DNA from: Loripinus fragilis
Taxonomy: Eukaryota > Mollusca > Bivalvia > Lucinida > Lucinidae
Reading direction: 5' to 3'
Assembly: GCA_964019695.1 (NCBI GenBank)
Contig: CAXHUL010000210.1
Location: forward strand, 62,001-126,000
Length of the DNA: 64,000 nucleotides
Below the pieces are notes generated by a model. It was not told the origin of the DNA. It did no database searches and worked only from the letters and a program-made list of their open reading frames with translations. This document shows positions 1 to 10,999 of this stretch, one piece after another; position 1 is the first letter of the stretch, and each line of letters opens with the position of its first letter. The translations under genes and the position numbers were made by a program.

Positions 1-87
1 ATGCTGGACCCAAAATTACTGGGTCTGAGATTATAACACATTTTAACAAGTCTGACATAATGCAACGACACTGAATTCGTTCTCTAT

Positions 88-443
88 ATCAGTTACATTT
101 TAATTCGTTGCCGTGTTTTTGTATAAACACTAGCTAATATATATTGTCTGTCTGTCTGTCTGTCAGACAGGCCAGTTTCATTTTAATTCATTGCCGGTTT
201 TTTTTTTTGGAAAAGCACTAGCTAATACATAATGTCTGTCTGTCTGTATGTCTGTCTGTCAGGACATGTGTATTTATGTTTCTATCCGTCTGTCTGTCTG
301 AACATGCACACGGAAAGGAACATACATGTGCATGTTCATACAGACAGACAGACAGACAGACAAAAAGACAGGCATTATATATTAGCTAGTACTTTTCCAA
401 AAAAACAGGCAATGAATTAAAATGAATCTGGCCTGTCTGTAGA
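88..443. repeat. TCTG/CAGA microsatellite inside a foldback repeat
   Basis: A unit with TTTTAATTC(A/G)TTGCCG, then CACTAGCTAATA, then a (TCTG)n run occurs at about 95-175 and again at 178-255. It returns inverted at about 345-435 (CAGACAGACA... TTAGCTAGTACTTTTCC ... ATGAATTAAAATGAA). The pair can fold into a long hairpin. Open frames here are translated microsatellite. Confidence 0.75.
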
Positions 444-639
444 TGCGCATATATGTAGGTTTATCAGTCTGTACGCATATGCACACTTATGTTTCTATCT
501 GTTTTTCTGTCTCTCTGTACAAGCGTATGTATGCACAAAAGCTTCAGTTAACACATATTTTGTCGTATAACTGTCCACTTCTTCTTCTGAATAGCCATCT
601 TCATCTTACTTATGCTCCCGCGAATCTGCACAGGTTCAC

Positions 640-1400
640 CTAAGGCAATGCAACAAGTTGACATTGTGCAGTCTCGAATGAGCCTTCGCTGTTCGAGAGG
701 AAAATGTAATTATATTTTAGCGCCATCTTGTGCGCATTCGCTACTCGAGAAGAAAGTCAACATTATATTTTTCTTTTTTCAGCCCCTAGTTTATGTCCAC
801 AATCAAATGTACAAGTAGCGACTGCTGATAACCTTTGAAAACAGTTCAGGCCCAACAAAAGGTTCTCGCAAGAATGCCTGCATGTGCAGACTCGTAAGAG
901 CCTTCGCTGCTCAAGAAAAAAATGTTCTGTTTCTTTTTCAGCGCCCATTTGTGTCCTTAATCATCTGCTACTAGTGTCGTCCGCTGATAGCCTTTTCAAA
1001 CAGCTTGGACCCAGGTCAGACCCGGCAAAACTTTCTTGCGAAAATGGCGCGCATTCGAAGTCCCGCATGAGCCTTCGCTACTGGAGAGGAAAGGTTTTTT
1101 TTTGTTTTTTTTTAAGTGCACATTTCTGTTCTTCAACTTCCTCAGTTATTTTATAGCGCTGAGTTTTCTTGCAGGAATACGCTTAGGCTAAGTGCAGTCT
1201 CATATTAGCATTCTCTGCTTGAGAGGAAAGTGTTGTTGTTTTTTCAGCGACCATCTCATTCTGTCCGTTTTTTTTGTAAGTTCCTTTCTTTCCACAATCA
1301 TCTATTCAGGTTTGTTGAAATAGCTGTTTTAGCAGTGTGTGTTCTTGCGAGAATGCACACATGAGCCTTCGCTGCTCGAGTTTTTATATATATATATATA
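640..1400. repeat. Degenerate tandem repeat with GAGCCTTCGCTGCTCGAG core
   Basis: The phrase GAGCCTTCGCT(G/A)CT starts near 680, 900, 1072 and 1363, with a diverged copy near 1210. Most copies are followed by GAGAGGAAA, a T-rich run and TTTTCAGCGCCCAT. Spacing is irregular (about 140-220 bases). A fragment of hairpin family A (TCGTCCGCTGATA...CAAACAGCTTGGACCCA) sits at about 978-1030. The repeated T-run plus TTTTCAG looks like an acceptor but no coding frame follows. Confidence 0.6.
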
Positions 1401-2040
1401 TATTTTTGGGTCAAGTTGCCCTGCACCCAAGATGAATTCCTACACGATGCGACATGGTAAAATTTTGTACATGCAATTAAATAATGCAATGTTCATATAT
1501 TTCAAAATGTGTTCTATTTGTAAGTTCTTCACAATAATATAGTTGAGTATATCTACATTCGGTTTCAGAGTCTAGTTACATAAAATAAATAAATAAAAAA
1601 TAAACAACCGCCATGTTTATTGTTAGCAAACACTTTTTAAAGAAAATTAATGAAGTGTGTCATTGACAAAAGTTCGTTTATTCAAAATAGTTGCCTTAAA
1701 ATGGTTAATTTTGTTGTGTTAAATTGAATTGAAAAGTTTAACGGCTCCCGATTTATTCATTTCAAACACAACGACAGACAAATCATCTCAATAAATGTTA
1801 ATATTATTTGATGAAGTATTTCTAGATGCATTCAAGATGCATTTACAATTCACATTTATATAAATTAAATAGCAAATTGTAACGAGGGAACTTAAAATCG
1901 GTGGAAAATGTTGAAAATTCTACTGCTTTCCCTATCTAGACAATACACAGTTGACGGCCAGTATATCCCAAGTCTATTTATAGAACCGGAAGTACGTCAC
2001 GATAAAACCTCCTATAAGCCTGTATAAAACATGTGACCGC
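1401..2040. other. AT-rich stretch, no gene seen
   Basis: Starts with a short (TA)n run at about 1386-1402. No open frame with protein-like composition and no recognised repeat. Confidence 0.5.
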
Positions 2041-2044
2041 CGGG

Positions 2045-2402
2045 GCGTAGCCATTTTGGGCCCCAGGGGGATAATTTGAATTAACTTTGTAGAGGTCCAC
2101 TATGTGATGCTACATATCAAATATCAAAGCTTTAGGGCTTGTGGTTTCAGAGAAGAAGGTTTTTTTAAATTTTCATTTTGAAAATCTATTTTTAGCCTGT
2201 GTCACCTAGGTATGCAGTGGACTGGAACCATTTGAACAATTTTTAAAGAGGGCCTTAAAAGGATCATTCCTACCAAGTTTGGTAAAAATCTAGCCAGTAC
2301 TTTAGGAGGAGATGTCATTTGAAGCAATTGTTGACGACGGAAAACAGACATCCAACATCATCACAATAGCTCACCATGAGCCAATGGCTCAGGTGAGCCA
2401 AA
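2045..2402. repeat. Dispersed repeat ending in a GCTCACC...GGTGAGC hairpin (family B-like 3' end)
   Basis: Ends AATAGCTCACCATGAGCC, AAT, GGCTCAGGTGAGCC, the same terminal hairpin as the family B copies at 12.9-14.6 kb. The preceding 60 bases hold the GACGACGG-type run typical of that end. The body (TTTCAGAGAAGAAGG, ACCATTTGAACAA) is only distantly similar to family B. Confidence 0.65.
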
Positions 2403-2820
2403 AAGGCAAAAACTATATACTCCCTATATACTTTGTACTGGGGGTATAAATATGTTTGTCATATGGGAGAATGTTTTTTTAATATTGCACCGCAGCGCTT
2501 TTTGTATCAATAATAAACTACCAATGAATAAACAAAGAACAAAAGGACATATTTACATTTCTTTGTTTTGCTATAAGTTCAATACAAAACAAGGAAACGA
2601 AATACAACTTTCATATAAAATCACCTCATCCCCAACCCATATTTCATTGGTGCATTAAGTTATATCTCTATAAAAGGTATCTAAAGCTTCAAACTAAAAT
2701 ACTTGAATGTATAATCATCTTACAAGGAAGCAGTTATAATTAAGGAATGGTAATTTAATGCTTACACCTAAAGTAACTAATAATAATAGATTTTCATTAA
2801 TCTAAAAGATGTATCATTGC
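2403..2820. other. AT-rich stretch, no gene or repeat recognised
   Basis: Contains only a 68-codon open frame at 2452-2658 with no protein-like features. Nothing else stands out. Confidence 0.45.
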
Positions 2821-2911
2821 AGACACCACAGGATGCTGCTGACACTACATTGGACATTTTCTGCTCCTGTTTTAAGTCAAAGGCAGAAATATCTAATATT
2901 TTTGCCATTTA

Positions 2912-2988
2912 TAAAGGACAGTGATAAGTCTCCACAGGAAAAATGAAAATACCATCAGCTTAGAAATAGTAGAACCAGACATGCATTT
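2912..2988. repeat. Direct repeat flanking the retrotransposon (left copy)
   Basis: GGACAGTGATAAGTCTCC... to AGAACCAGACATGCATTTA is repeated at about 5572-5646 just beyond the retrotransposon's truncated end, with roughly 9 differences in 77 bases. The right side also has TTTGTAAGTGTTGCGGACAC duplicated at 5538 and 5645. It could be an old long target duplication or a pre-existing tandem repeat. Confidence 0.7.
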
Positions 2989-5542
2989 AGTAAGTAAGTA
3001 AGTAAGTAAGTAAGTAAAGACTTTATTTATAGAGGGTGACAGCATTTAGCACATACAAGAATACAATCATGTACATGTAGTAACTAATCTTCCATGAGGC
3101 CCTCAGTATCTATATGGACATATACTGACTGACAAAAGAAACGCTACATCTAAATTTAAAGTCATGCTATATAAATGTTTATACACAAGGTGATAAATGA
3201 ACATACAGATTATTTTTACTTGTAATGGCATGATTATGTTGTACCTCCAAACATTCTGTCAGAGAAAATTTAATGGTGGAAATCAAAACTTGGAGAACTG
3301 ACGTCGTTTTTCCTTAGTTTTTGTTAAGAATTCAAAAAGACATACACGTGATATGGTTTTCTGGAAGAGAACAATGATAATGGCAAATTAAGATGATCAT
3401 AAATCATGCGTTTTGTCACAAATTTGCATCGCCTACAATTTGATTCTGACATGCAGATGGTATGTAAAGTTTGACGTTAACGTCTTCAGTAACATCAAAA
3501 CGAATGTCGCCATTTTACATTACAAGACAGATAATTGCTTACACATGTTGCAAACAATTGGCATGTACAGATTATCCATTTATCCCTCGCCATTTCGAGG
3601 TATTCATGAAAAATTCAAAAACGTCAGTTTCCATCAGTTTTGAGTTTGGCGTAGACATGAGTTGGCAGAATCCCATGTAATGATAGGGTGTTTTTCTTAA
3701 ACTATGCGCCACTCACTAGCCCTGCTACGTTTCTTTACCACCGTAATGACTACCTATTAAGTGGGTTGGCTGTAAAACCTTTTTAGTAAATGACGTCATA
3801 ACGTCAAACATCATGGATAAACTGCAAAAACAACAGCATTAAACAAAACCTGGTCTCTAGAATTCAAATTTGACTAATAAATATAGCGTGTTTATAAATT
3901 TTCATAAGTACTACAAAATCAGGAAGTATGTAGCGTATCTTTTGTCAGTCAGTATATATACAAGTAAACAACATTACATTTGAAAATATACATGAGAGTT
4001 ATCAAAAGATAACTGACAAACTATCTACATTGAAAATTTACTCTGCTCAAATTAAATGTATGGTCTATAAGTCGGTACAAGATAGTTACCAACTATTATT
4101 GAGAATTGCGCAATCACAAGTACCTACTTGTGTCGTCTGCTGATAACTTTTGCAAACCGTTGGGATCCAGATCCGGCTTAACAAAACATCAAACCGTAGC
4201 TGGATTCAAGCTGTTTGATACTTGCAAGAAAATTTCAAAAACGACCATGAAAGAAAATCAGCAGACAAGGAAAAGGCATGAAAATTACCCTGTGGGCAAA
4301 GAGTTAAGTGACTTAGCGTATCTTTATAAAATTTTAGATTTATAGAACATGATTACTTAGAGCATTTTATGTACAAGATATATACTAGAATGGAATCATT
4401 CATAATGCATGTCAAGACTAAGTTTATGGTGACAGTGAATAAAGTTTAACTAACCATTTCATACATCTGTTATGAAAAGTGTCAATATTCTGGGCTTTTT
4501 TTACTTCTTCTGGCAGACTATTCCACACCAGACATCCAGAGTATCTCAAACTGTGCTTGTAGTATTCTGTCCTAGGCTTAGGTGGGATAAAACAAGCAGC
4601 AGTAGAAGACCTTAAGTTAATACTTGTATTCACATTGTTTCTTAGAGTGAAGTTCTCAGATATATATACAGGAGCAGTATTGTTAAAGATTTTGAACATA
4701 AATTTAGCCTTTCTTAAATAAAGCTTATCATATATTGACATTATTTTCAAAGATTGCATTGCTTCAGTGGAATTATCTACACTGTAGTCAAGGATGACCT
4801 TACATGCTCGTTTCTGTAATTTGAATATCTTGCATTTATTGGACTCAGAAGAACTTCCCCAGACAATGCTACAAAAGTCAATATGGGGTTGGATGTAAGA
4901 CTTGTAGAATTGAATTCTATGCTCCTGTGTTAAATATTTCTTAATTTTTGATAAGAGCCAAATACTTGCATTAATTTTTTTAGTCAGATGCTTGATATGA
5001 TCAGTCCAATTCAAATTTTTATCGACAAACACACCTAAGATTTTATCATTTGAGATTGTATTAAGTGTTTCAATATTAAATTTATGATCAAGTTTTTCAT
5101 TTTCTAGCCTTTGTTGCTTTTGATTTGTCGTCACAAGCATAACTTTTGTTTTTAAAGAGTTAATAATCATACCATTTTCTCTACACCAGACATGTAAATT
5201 GTCCAAAGCTATTTGTATGTTGCTTTCAATCTGTTCCATGGAATTCTGAACATCATATAATGTTGTGTCATCCGCATATAAATCTGTACACACATTGCTG
5301 GTATACAAAGGCAAATCATTAATAAAAAGTAGAAATAGAAGTGGCCCCAGAATAGACCCTTGAGGTACACCACACAAAATATGCTTAAATTCAGATTTAC
5401 TGTTATTAATAGCCACCTGCTGTTTCCTATTAGACAGGTAAGTATCGAACCTAAGTAAAGTCTCTGTTTTCAAACCATAAATTTCCAATTTTTTAATTAA
5501 AATTTGATGATCCACAAGGTCGAAAGCTTTTTTAAAATTTGT
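2988..5542 (-). mobile_element. 5'-truncated non-LTR retrotransposon with (AAGT)n tail, split by a TIR element
   Basis: On the minus strand this runs from an RT frame (4424 to about 5542) through a 3' region to a simple-repeat tail, AAGT repeats on the + strand at 2988-3024. The terminal part (AAAGACTTTATTTATAGAGG, then CTTCCATGAGGCCCTCA) recurs at 24,292-24,400 with the same AAGT tail, which defines the family's 3' end. A TIR element (3121-3958) interrupts the 3' untranslated part. Microsatellite-tailed, 5'-truncated copies are normal for CR1/L2/Jockey-type LINEs. Confidence 0.8.
3121..3958. mobile_element. ~0.84-kb non-autonomous TIR element (Tc1/mariner-like ends)
   Basis: Left end TATACTGACTGACAAAAGAA continuing ACGCTAC (to 3147) is matched inverted at 3930-3958 with one mismatch in 27. 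TA-rich flanks fit TA target duplication. Internal frames at 3413-3680 are not transposase-like, so it is a MITE or internally deleted copy. It lies inside the 3' region of the retrotransposon at 2988-5542 and is therefore younger. It carries TGACGTCA at 3791-3798. Confidence 0.85.
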
Positions 5543-5614
5543 AAGTGTTGCGGACACTACAAAAAAGTTTTGAAGGACAGTGATAAGTTTCCGCAGGGAA
5601 AGTGAAAATACCAT
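4424..5614 (-). pseudogene. Reverse transcriptase, 5'-truncated (non-LTR retrotransposon)
   Basis: A 396-codon minus-strand frame. From about residue 25 it is a reverse transcriptase: FKKAFDLVDHQIL (motif A region), GVPQGSILGPLLFLLFINDL from residue 82, LYADDTTLY with the YADD catalytic pair at 113-116, then the thumb-type block ILGVFVDKNLNWTDHIKHL and the C-terminal FCSIVWGSSSES...KLQKRACKVIL typical of Jockey/CR1-like LINEs. Residues 1-24 come from flanking repeat. The first acidic residue of motif A is Asn here (TNFKKAFD), at the junction. Endonuclease and the N-terminal RT fingers are missing, so this is dead on arrival although the frame is intact to its stop. Exact clade is uncertain. 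Confidence 0.9.
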
Positions 5615-5646
5615 GAGCTTTGAAATAGTAGAACCAGATATGCATT
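5572..5646. repeat. Direct repeat flanking the retrotransposon (right copy)
   Basis: Partner of the repeat at 2912-2988. It supplies the first residues (MVFSLSLRKL...) of the RT open frame, which are therefore not retrotransposon sequence. Confidence 0.7.
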
Positions 5647-5680
5647 TGTAAGTGTTGCGGACACTACAACAAAGTTAACC

Positions 5681-6370
5681 AGAGGACATGACGGTCCTGA
5701 AGCGCTCACCTGATCTCTTTAATAATGTTAAAATAGGTCAAGATCAACTACAGCTTATAATGAAACATATTTTGTTTTAGGGGGGTTGCGGCCATTTTGG
5801 TCAAGTGACCTAAAACAATCTAATGAATACTCCATCAAAAAGCCCAGTGATTTCTGAGGAAAAGATGTTTAGATAGGTATGTGACAGTCCAAATGAGTGG
5901 CCTTGGATAAAAGGTCACAGGCCAGCTTGACATTTGGTACTTATATAAAACCCTTGTCCCATTAAATTAAACATTTATTGCAAGTATTATGATTTCAGCC
6001 TTAACAGTTATAGAAAAATGAACATTTCAAGATTTTTCCCATATAAATACATTAGGAATGAACGTGCCATAAAGTAGTTCAAGGTCAACCTAGACTCATC
6101 ATTTTTTGCAAATCTGGTAGGCCCCACGTCCAAAGGCTATTGGCCTTTTGGTTCCAGAGAAGAAGATATTTAAAGGGTTTTACCATATATGGGCGTGGTG
6201 GCCATCTTGGTCATGTGAACAGTACACTTGGTATAAATTTTGGCTAACCTATCATAAGGAGTATTCATATGAAATTTGAGTTCAAATTGCCTGGTGGTTT
6301 CTGAGGAAACTATGTTTAAATGTGTTGATGGGACTCCAATATGAGCGACATATAAATATGTTTAAGTCAT
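5681..6370. repeat. Family B dispersed repeat, 5' part
   Basis: Starts AGAGGACATGACGGTCCTGA, AGCGCTCACCTGATCTC, the same start as the full copies at 12,895 and 36,892. It continues with CCATTTTGGTCAAGTGACC, GGTCAAC and ATATGGGCGTGGTGGCCATC blocks, then loses similarity near 6370 where the inverted-repeat complex begins. No coding. Confidence 0.75.
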
Positions 6371-6399
6371 TATTAATTTCGGAGATACATTTACTGTGA

Positions 6400-6665
6400 A
6401 CATTACTTTAGTCATTGAGTATTTTATTAATCCAAAAGGCATCATCGCCATAATAATGGATATTCTGCATATAAGGCTACCCCACCCATTTAAATAAGTA
6501 GACATTTTTTCCTATAAATAAACATAGCTACACTTCTGTATGCATCTTTCTAACTGATAGTAAAATGAAGTTTACTTGGTTATATTCAGAGTCATCATTT
6601 TTTTGCAGCATTCATTTTTGAAAGTCTATTTGGGCCATTAAGGGCGTACGTAGTATACGTTATAT
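6400..6665. repeat. Outer left arm of large inverted-repeat complex
   Basis: Reverse complement of about 17,205-17,460: shared blocks include CCCACCCATTTAAATAAGTA, TCTGTATGCATCTTTCT and AAATGAAGTTTACTTGG. The end (GCAGCATTCATTTTTGAAAG, then TATTTGGGCCATTAAGGGCG) also recurs inverted at about 7,440-7,500. Confidence 0.75.
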
Positions 6666-7190
6666 TTTTCATCAACCGCAACAAAATGGACATCTGAGTC
6701 CAAAATAGCCTCTGCAGAATCTGTACAATGTATTATTTACAGTGTATTTACCTAATAGGCATTTGATATGTCTTGCACAAACTGAGGTGATTATTTTGCA
6801 TTAATCACAAATTCTTCTCCATAATGATGAAAAAGAATTAATAAGAACATTAGATATAAAGGTGGTTTTGATTGTTTTAGGGTAATATTAATAATTGCAT
6901 TTGTCTCAGCTACTATTACTTTATTGATTTTTTGATGGGGTAATAAGGAGAAAACAGCCCATTGCTAATAAAAAAGGAGCACTCAAAATATACCATATCT
7001 TCAAAGTCAGTTATTTTCAGTGAAGTTACATGTTTAAATATTCTTTGCATATTCTGAGCTACTTTTGTATGTTCTAGCTTCATCCCTCACTTAGCCAAAA
7101 CATTGAGGAGGACATTCTCCTTTCCTGTTGATAAAATACCTAAAATTTATCAATTTTTGGAATTTGGTTAAAATATAGTCAAATTGTATT

Positions 7191-7439
7191 ATGTGTACCA
7201 CGACTCTTAAAAGTAATATGTGCAACATGGGTATTTGGAAGAGGACACATTCACCCATAATGGAAGTTTCACATCCAACAAATGAGCATGAATGTTTAAC
7301 AGATTATAATAGTAATATGAAGCACCTTTGGTTTGATGGAGACTGTATGCCAAAGGTGTTGATTGACAATGATGAACTGCCCAATTCAGATAAGTCTTAC
7401 AATGATTATGAAGAAAACTTTGTGATTAATGCAAAATAA
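7191..7439 (+). CDS. 82-codon open frame of unknown nature inside the repeat complex
   Basis: MCTTTLKSNMCNMGIWKRTH... to HECLTDYNSNMKHLWFDGDC and an acidic tail. Composition is more protein-like than the surrounding frames, but there are no recognised motifs or splice signals. It sits between inverted copies of the same short repeat (about 6,610-6,665 and 7,440-7,500), so it may be a scrap of element cargo. Not assigned. Confidence 0.25.
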   Translation: MCTTTLKSNMCNMGIWKRTHSPIMEVSHPTNEHECLTDYNSNMKHLWFDGDCMPKVLIDNDELPNSDKSYNDYEENFVINAK

Positions 7440-7659
7440 TGTAACGTATGCTACACCCAAAATGGCCCAAATAAACTTTCAAAAGTGTATGCTGCAATAT
7501 TATTTCTTTTTTCACCATTAAAAGTATGCTTTATTATGGTTTTAATATATAATGCAGAACAATATTTCACACCTTCATATTGGTGACAGCAGATGGATAT
7601 TTTGGCAATTTCACTGATATTTATATGCCCATAAGTGTGCATGTAATGTCCACAAAAAA

Positions 7660-8236
7660 ATTCTTACATACCCACACCCTATCCATACATTAGGATATGA
7701 GTAAGGTTAGGGCATTAGAATAGTAGGATTTTAGTAGATAGCCCAACTCTACCCTAGTCTCTTCCCGCACCTACCATACACTAATCATAACCATATATGG
7801 TCAGAACATCTACCCATATGGCATATTAGTAACGGTAGATATGCGTGCAGGTAAGGGTAGGGTTTGCCTTGGTGTGGTAGGTAGGGTAGGAGTATGTTAA
7901 TGGGTATGGTATGATCGAGTATATGCTTTGGTAGGGTCACTCAAATGGATGGGGTAGCCTACCCTACTTTCTACCCAATCCTTTCTTATCCCTAATAGCA
8001 CCATGCCCTTGGAAAGTACAAGTAACTGTTAGGCTGGTTATGAATAAGAGTAGATAAAGTATGAAATTGTGTCTGGGTCAGGACTTTGGTAGGTCAGGAC
8101 TAAGGGTAGCGTAGCCTACTTTACCTGCATATTAATACTTTACCCTACATCTTCTCTCACCCAACCCATACCCAGATATACATACTACACACACATCTAT
8201 TCATAGTATAATACCCATATTGATATGGGTAGATAT

Positions 8237-8281
<45 letters not shown>

Positions 8282-8530
8282 CTGGGTTTATCAGTATGGA
8301 AGTATATGTGAGAGTTGGGTATGTATGGTAGAATAAGTAGTACCTTACCTACCATACCCGGGCAGGCCCTACTCGCACCGTAACCCATCTTTGCTACTTA
8401 AATCAAAGTTATACCCTATTCCAAATCAGTCAATCCACCCACTGCTGCACAGTGATTTACCCTACCTTTAATAAAACCTTTCCCTACCCTACCCATAACC
8501 ATCTCCTTACTTGTCCTTTCAGGCCCTACG
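7660..8530. repeat. Low-complexity region rich in TACCC/GGGTA
   Basis: Irregular alternation of CTACCCTACC, ACCCATACC and GGTAGGGTAGG words on both strands over ~850 bases. There is no regular period and it is not the TTAGGG telomere repeat. Local folding between the C-rich and G-rich words is likely. Confidence 0.6.
8239..8281. repeat. Poly-G run of 43
   Basis: Uninterrupted G from 8239 to 8281 on the + strand. G-quadruplex-prone; true length is likely uncertain in any assembly. Confidence 0.9.
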
Positions 8531-8565
8531 AAATTCTCTCTATCAATACCGGTGTGTGGTTGGTT

Positions 8566-9350
8566 ATAAACTCGATTTTTTATGTTTTTCACATTGAATT
8601 TCGGCGATAACTTTTTTATTATTGATTTTAGTAAACTGTGTTCGCGATGAAAGTTATAGAGAAAAATTAGCGCCAACTTCTCCAAGCGGTTCTAACATCA
8701 TAGATGCTGCAATTAACTCTGCGCATAGATGCACTCTTTGAGTATTTTAAGCAAAGCGCAAATAAACTAAGTCAAATATGTCAGTAAAAAGTTACATTGC
8801 ACCGCCCAGATTCAATAAGAAAGGCGGTGGATGGCTTGTTCAAATATATTGGAAATCACGCCTGATTCGCCCGTGCGTTAAGCTAGTTGGGTCATCTCGA
8901 AACTGTCCGTTTAGGAGCACGTGCATTAGAGAAAAATGGCGCGTCATGCGATATCACAGCTTCTGTACTTACAAATAATCATGCTCATAGTAGATTCTGA
9001 ATATGCACGATACATTCTGAGTCTACATACGGCAGGATTATGCTATAAACAACCGTTGAATAACTGTATATACACCGCTTGTGAATATTCTTTTGAGACG
9101 AACCCTTTCTGTCACGCCTCTACGAAATTTACCTGTCAATAAAAGACTTAGAAAATTGGGCTGAATTCAATTTATTGCAAAATCGTCATCTATGTACGCA
9201 AAAAACTGTTTGTGCCAGAAACTTCGGACCTCTTGGAGAAATCGGCGCTAATTTTTCTTTACAACTTTCATCGCAAACTCAGTTGGCTAAAATTAATAAT
9301 AAAAAATTATCGCCGAAAATCAATGTGAAAAACATAAAAAATCGAGTTTA
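8566..9350. mobile_element. Foldback element with ~120-bp inverted ends
   Basis: Left end (AAACTCGATTTTTTATGTTT, then TTTCACATTGAATTTCGGCG and AGAAAAATTAGCGCC) is repeated inverted at about 9,230-9,350 with ~85-90% identity. The 550-base interior has no transposase frame. Non-autonomous. Confidence 0.8.
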
Positions 9351-9689
9351 GTATGGTAGAGTGGGACATTTACTTTGTTTTCCTAAGTACAGTTATACTC
9401 TAAAATCTGGGGGAAAATCTGAAATCAAAGTTTGATAACACAGAAATTTGATGAGGCTTCTGTGTAAGATTTTTGAAACTCTAAAAATTTATGAAGAGTC
9501 CCATGCTGATAACGAAAGCCATGGAATTAAAAAAAATATATGTTTGTGTTATATACTGGTATGTAATTAATGTTATGTGCACACACCTTATAATGGCATG
9601 CCTCAGCTGATTGTGATTTTAGCATTTGGGTATGTCTCAGGCCTGAAGAAGTTACAAACATTTATCCTTTGCAGCTGAATTAGGCCTTG

Positions 9690-10440
9690 AGCAGGCTTTA
9701 GACCCCCCTCCCCCCCCGGGGGGAATTTTGTACACTATGATTTTCCGAAACTACATTATATAAGACACAAAATAAAAGATGTTAGCCCTCTGAGAGTGGC
9801 AGCGTTAACATGTAACAGTATGTTATATACGTTACCCCCCAAAGTAGCATTAAACGTCCCTGATTATGTGTCAACCATGACATGTTTGTACATATTTGCA
9901 TGCTGACACAGGTTTATGAACTTCTTATAACACAGTAACATATTTTTAGTATTAATTTTATAAATGTCTTGAGTAATTACCGTTGCATACGTTACTTAGT
10001 GTTTCCTGCGTTATTTCCGAGTATCAGTATGGTATTTATTGACTATACATGTATTACATCTGTCACAGAATATAGTAAATCTATAAGGCTGCTGCTTAAA
10101 TGATTTAAAGTTCTTTAGCATGGTCGTTTACACTGTTTTTCAGGTCCAAGTTATGTATGTTACCTTCAAAATAGCATTAAACATTTAAGTTAATGTCTCT
10201 TACAAGCCCTGTTTATACTTATTTGCATGCTTGCACAGGTTTATGTACTTCTTTTAACAAGGTTTACCTATTTTAAGTATTCATTTAATAAATGCCTTGA
10301 GCTTTAACTGTTATGTGTGTTACCAAATGATACATAAGTTATTCTGAGTATCTGTATAGAAGTTGTTGACTATACATGTATAAAGTCTGTCAGAGAATTT
10401 AGAAAATTTATAAGGCTGAAATTAATTGAAGTTTCTTATT
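9690..10440. repeat. Inner left arm of large inverted-repeat complex
   Basis: Reverse complement of about 15,800-16,420. Shared blocks: GGAATTTTGTACACTATGAT, TTATATAAGACACAAAATAA, GTTAGCCCTCTGAGAG, TGACTATACATGTATTAC. GTTAC/GTAAC words recur along both arms. Confidence 0.8.
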
Positions 10441-10735
10441 AATTTATGGTGACTTAAACTAATAATAATATGAAATAGGCACACCTAATGGGCAACCAAC
10501 CACTATTTGATCTGAGACGATAGCACAGTATACGGTATTTCGTGTGAGTATAAAAAGTAAGGATTAAGGCAAATATCAGGAATCGATACAATTAGTACAA
10601 CGCCTGGCACAGAACACTTTATGAAAAGTGACAAAAGTGTTTCAGTAAATTGTCGTTGCTCTGAGTATAAGGAAATAAAATAATCCTGCAAGCTATTCTA
10701 AAGGCGCTAGGACTCTTGAACGGAACTTCCTATGG
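10441..10735. other. Unique-looking stretch, no gene seen
   Basis: Only short frames without protein character and no repeat match noticed within the window. Confidence 0.4.
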
Positions 10736-10756
10736 GATATCATAAGGATTTTAATT

Positions 10757-10998
10757 TGAGCAACGACATGTGATTTCCAACAATGTGTCATTTTGACAAG
10801 TGTAGACTCAGACGAGCCTGTGCAGCCTTCTTTTAAGCTTAGAAACTCCAAATGATGTTCAGTCAGTAGCATAACATGCATAGAAACTTCAAGCGACTAG
10901 CAAAGGCTCTGATCAGACTGCGTGTATGCGCAGGCTGATCTGAGTCTTTGCTGGTCGCACATATCACATTGTTGGAAATCTTATGTCGCGGCTCATTT
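10757..10998. mobile_element. ~240-bp TIR element (family C), copy 1
   Basis: Ends GACATGTGATTTCCAACAAT and inverted ATTGTTGGAAATCTTATGTC. The interior GCCTTCTTTTAAGCTTAGAA, then CTCCAAATGATGTTCAGTCA and AAGCGACTAGCAAAG is shared almost throughout with the copy at 49,709-49,952. The centre holds CTGATCAGACTGCG...CGCAGGCTGATCTGAG, itself nearly palindromic. Too short to encode anything. Confidence 0.85.
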
Positions 10999-10999
10999 G

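Noticed and set aside
232..643. Cys/Val-rich open frames
   Set aside because: Translation of TCTG microsatellite and degenerate derivatives.
640..1400. Multi-exon gene suggested by repeated T-run plus TTTTCAG
   Set aside because: The acceptor-like words are part of a tandem repeat and no frame continues after them.
8197..8388. Proline-rich 63-codon frame on the minus strand
   Set aside because: Translation of the poly-G/poly-C run.
7660..8530. Interstitial telomere repeat
   Set aside because: Words are TACCC/GGGTA at irregular spacing, not a regular TTAGGG array.
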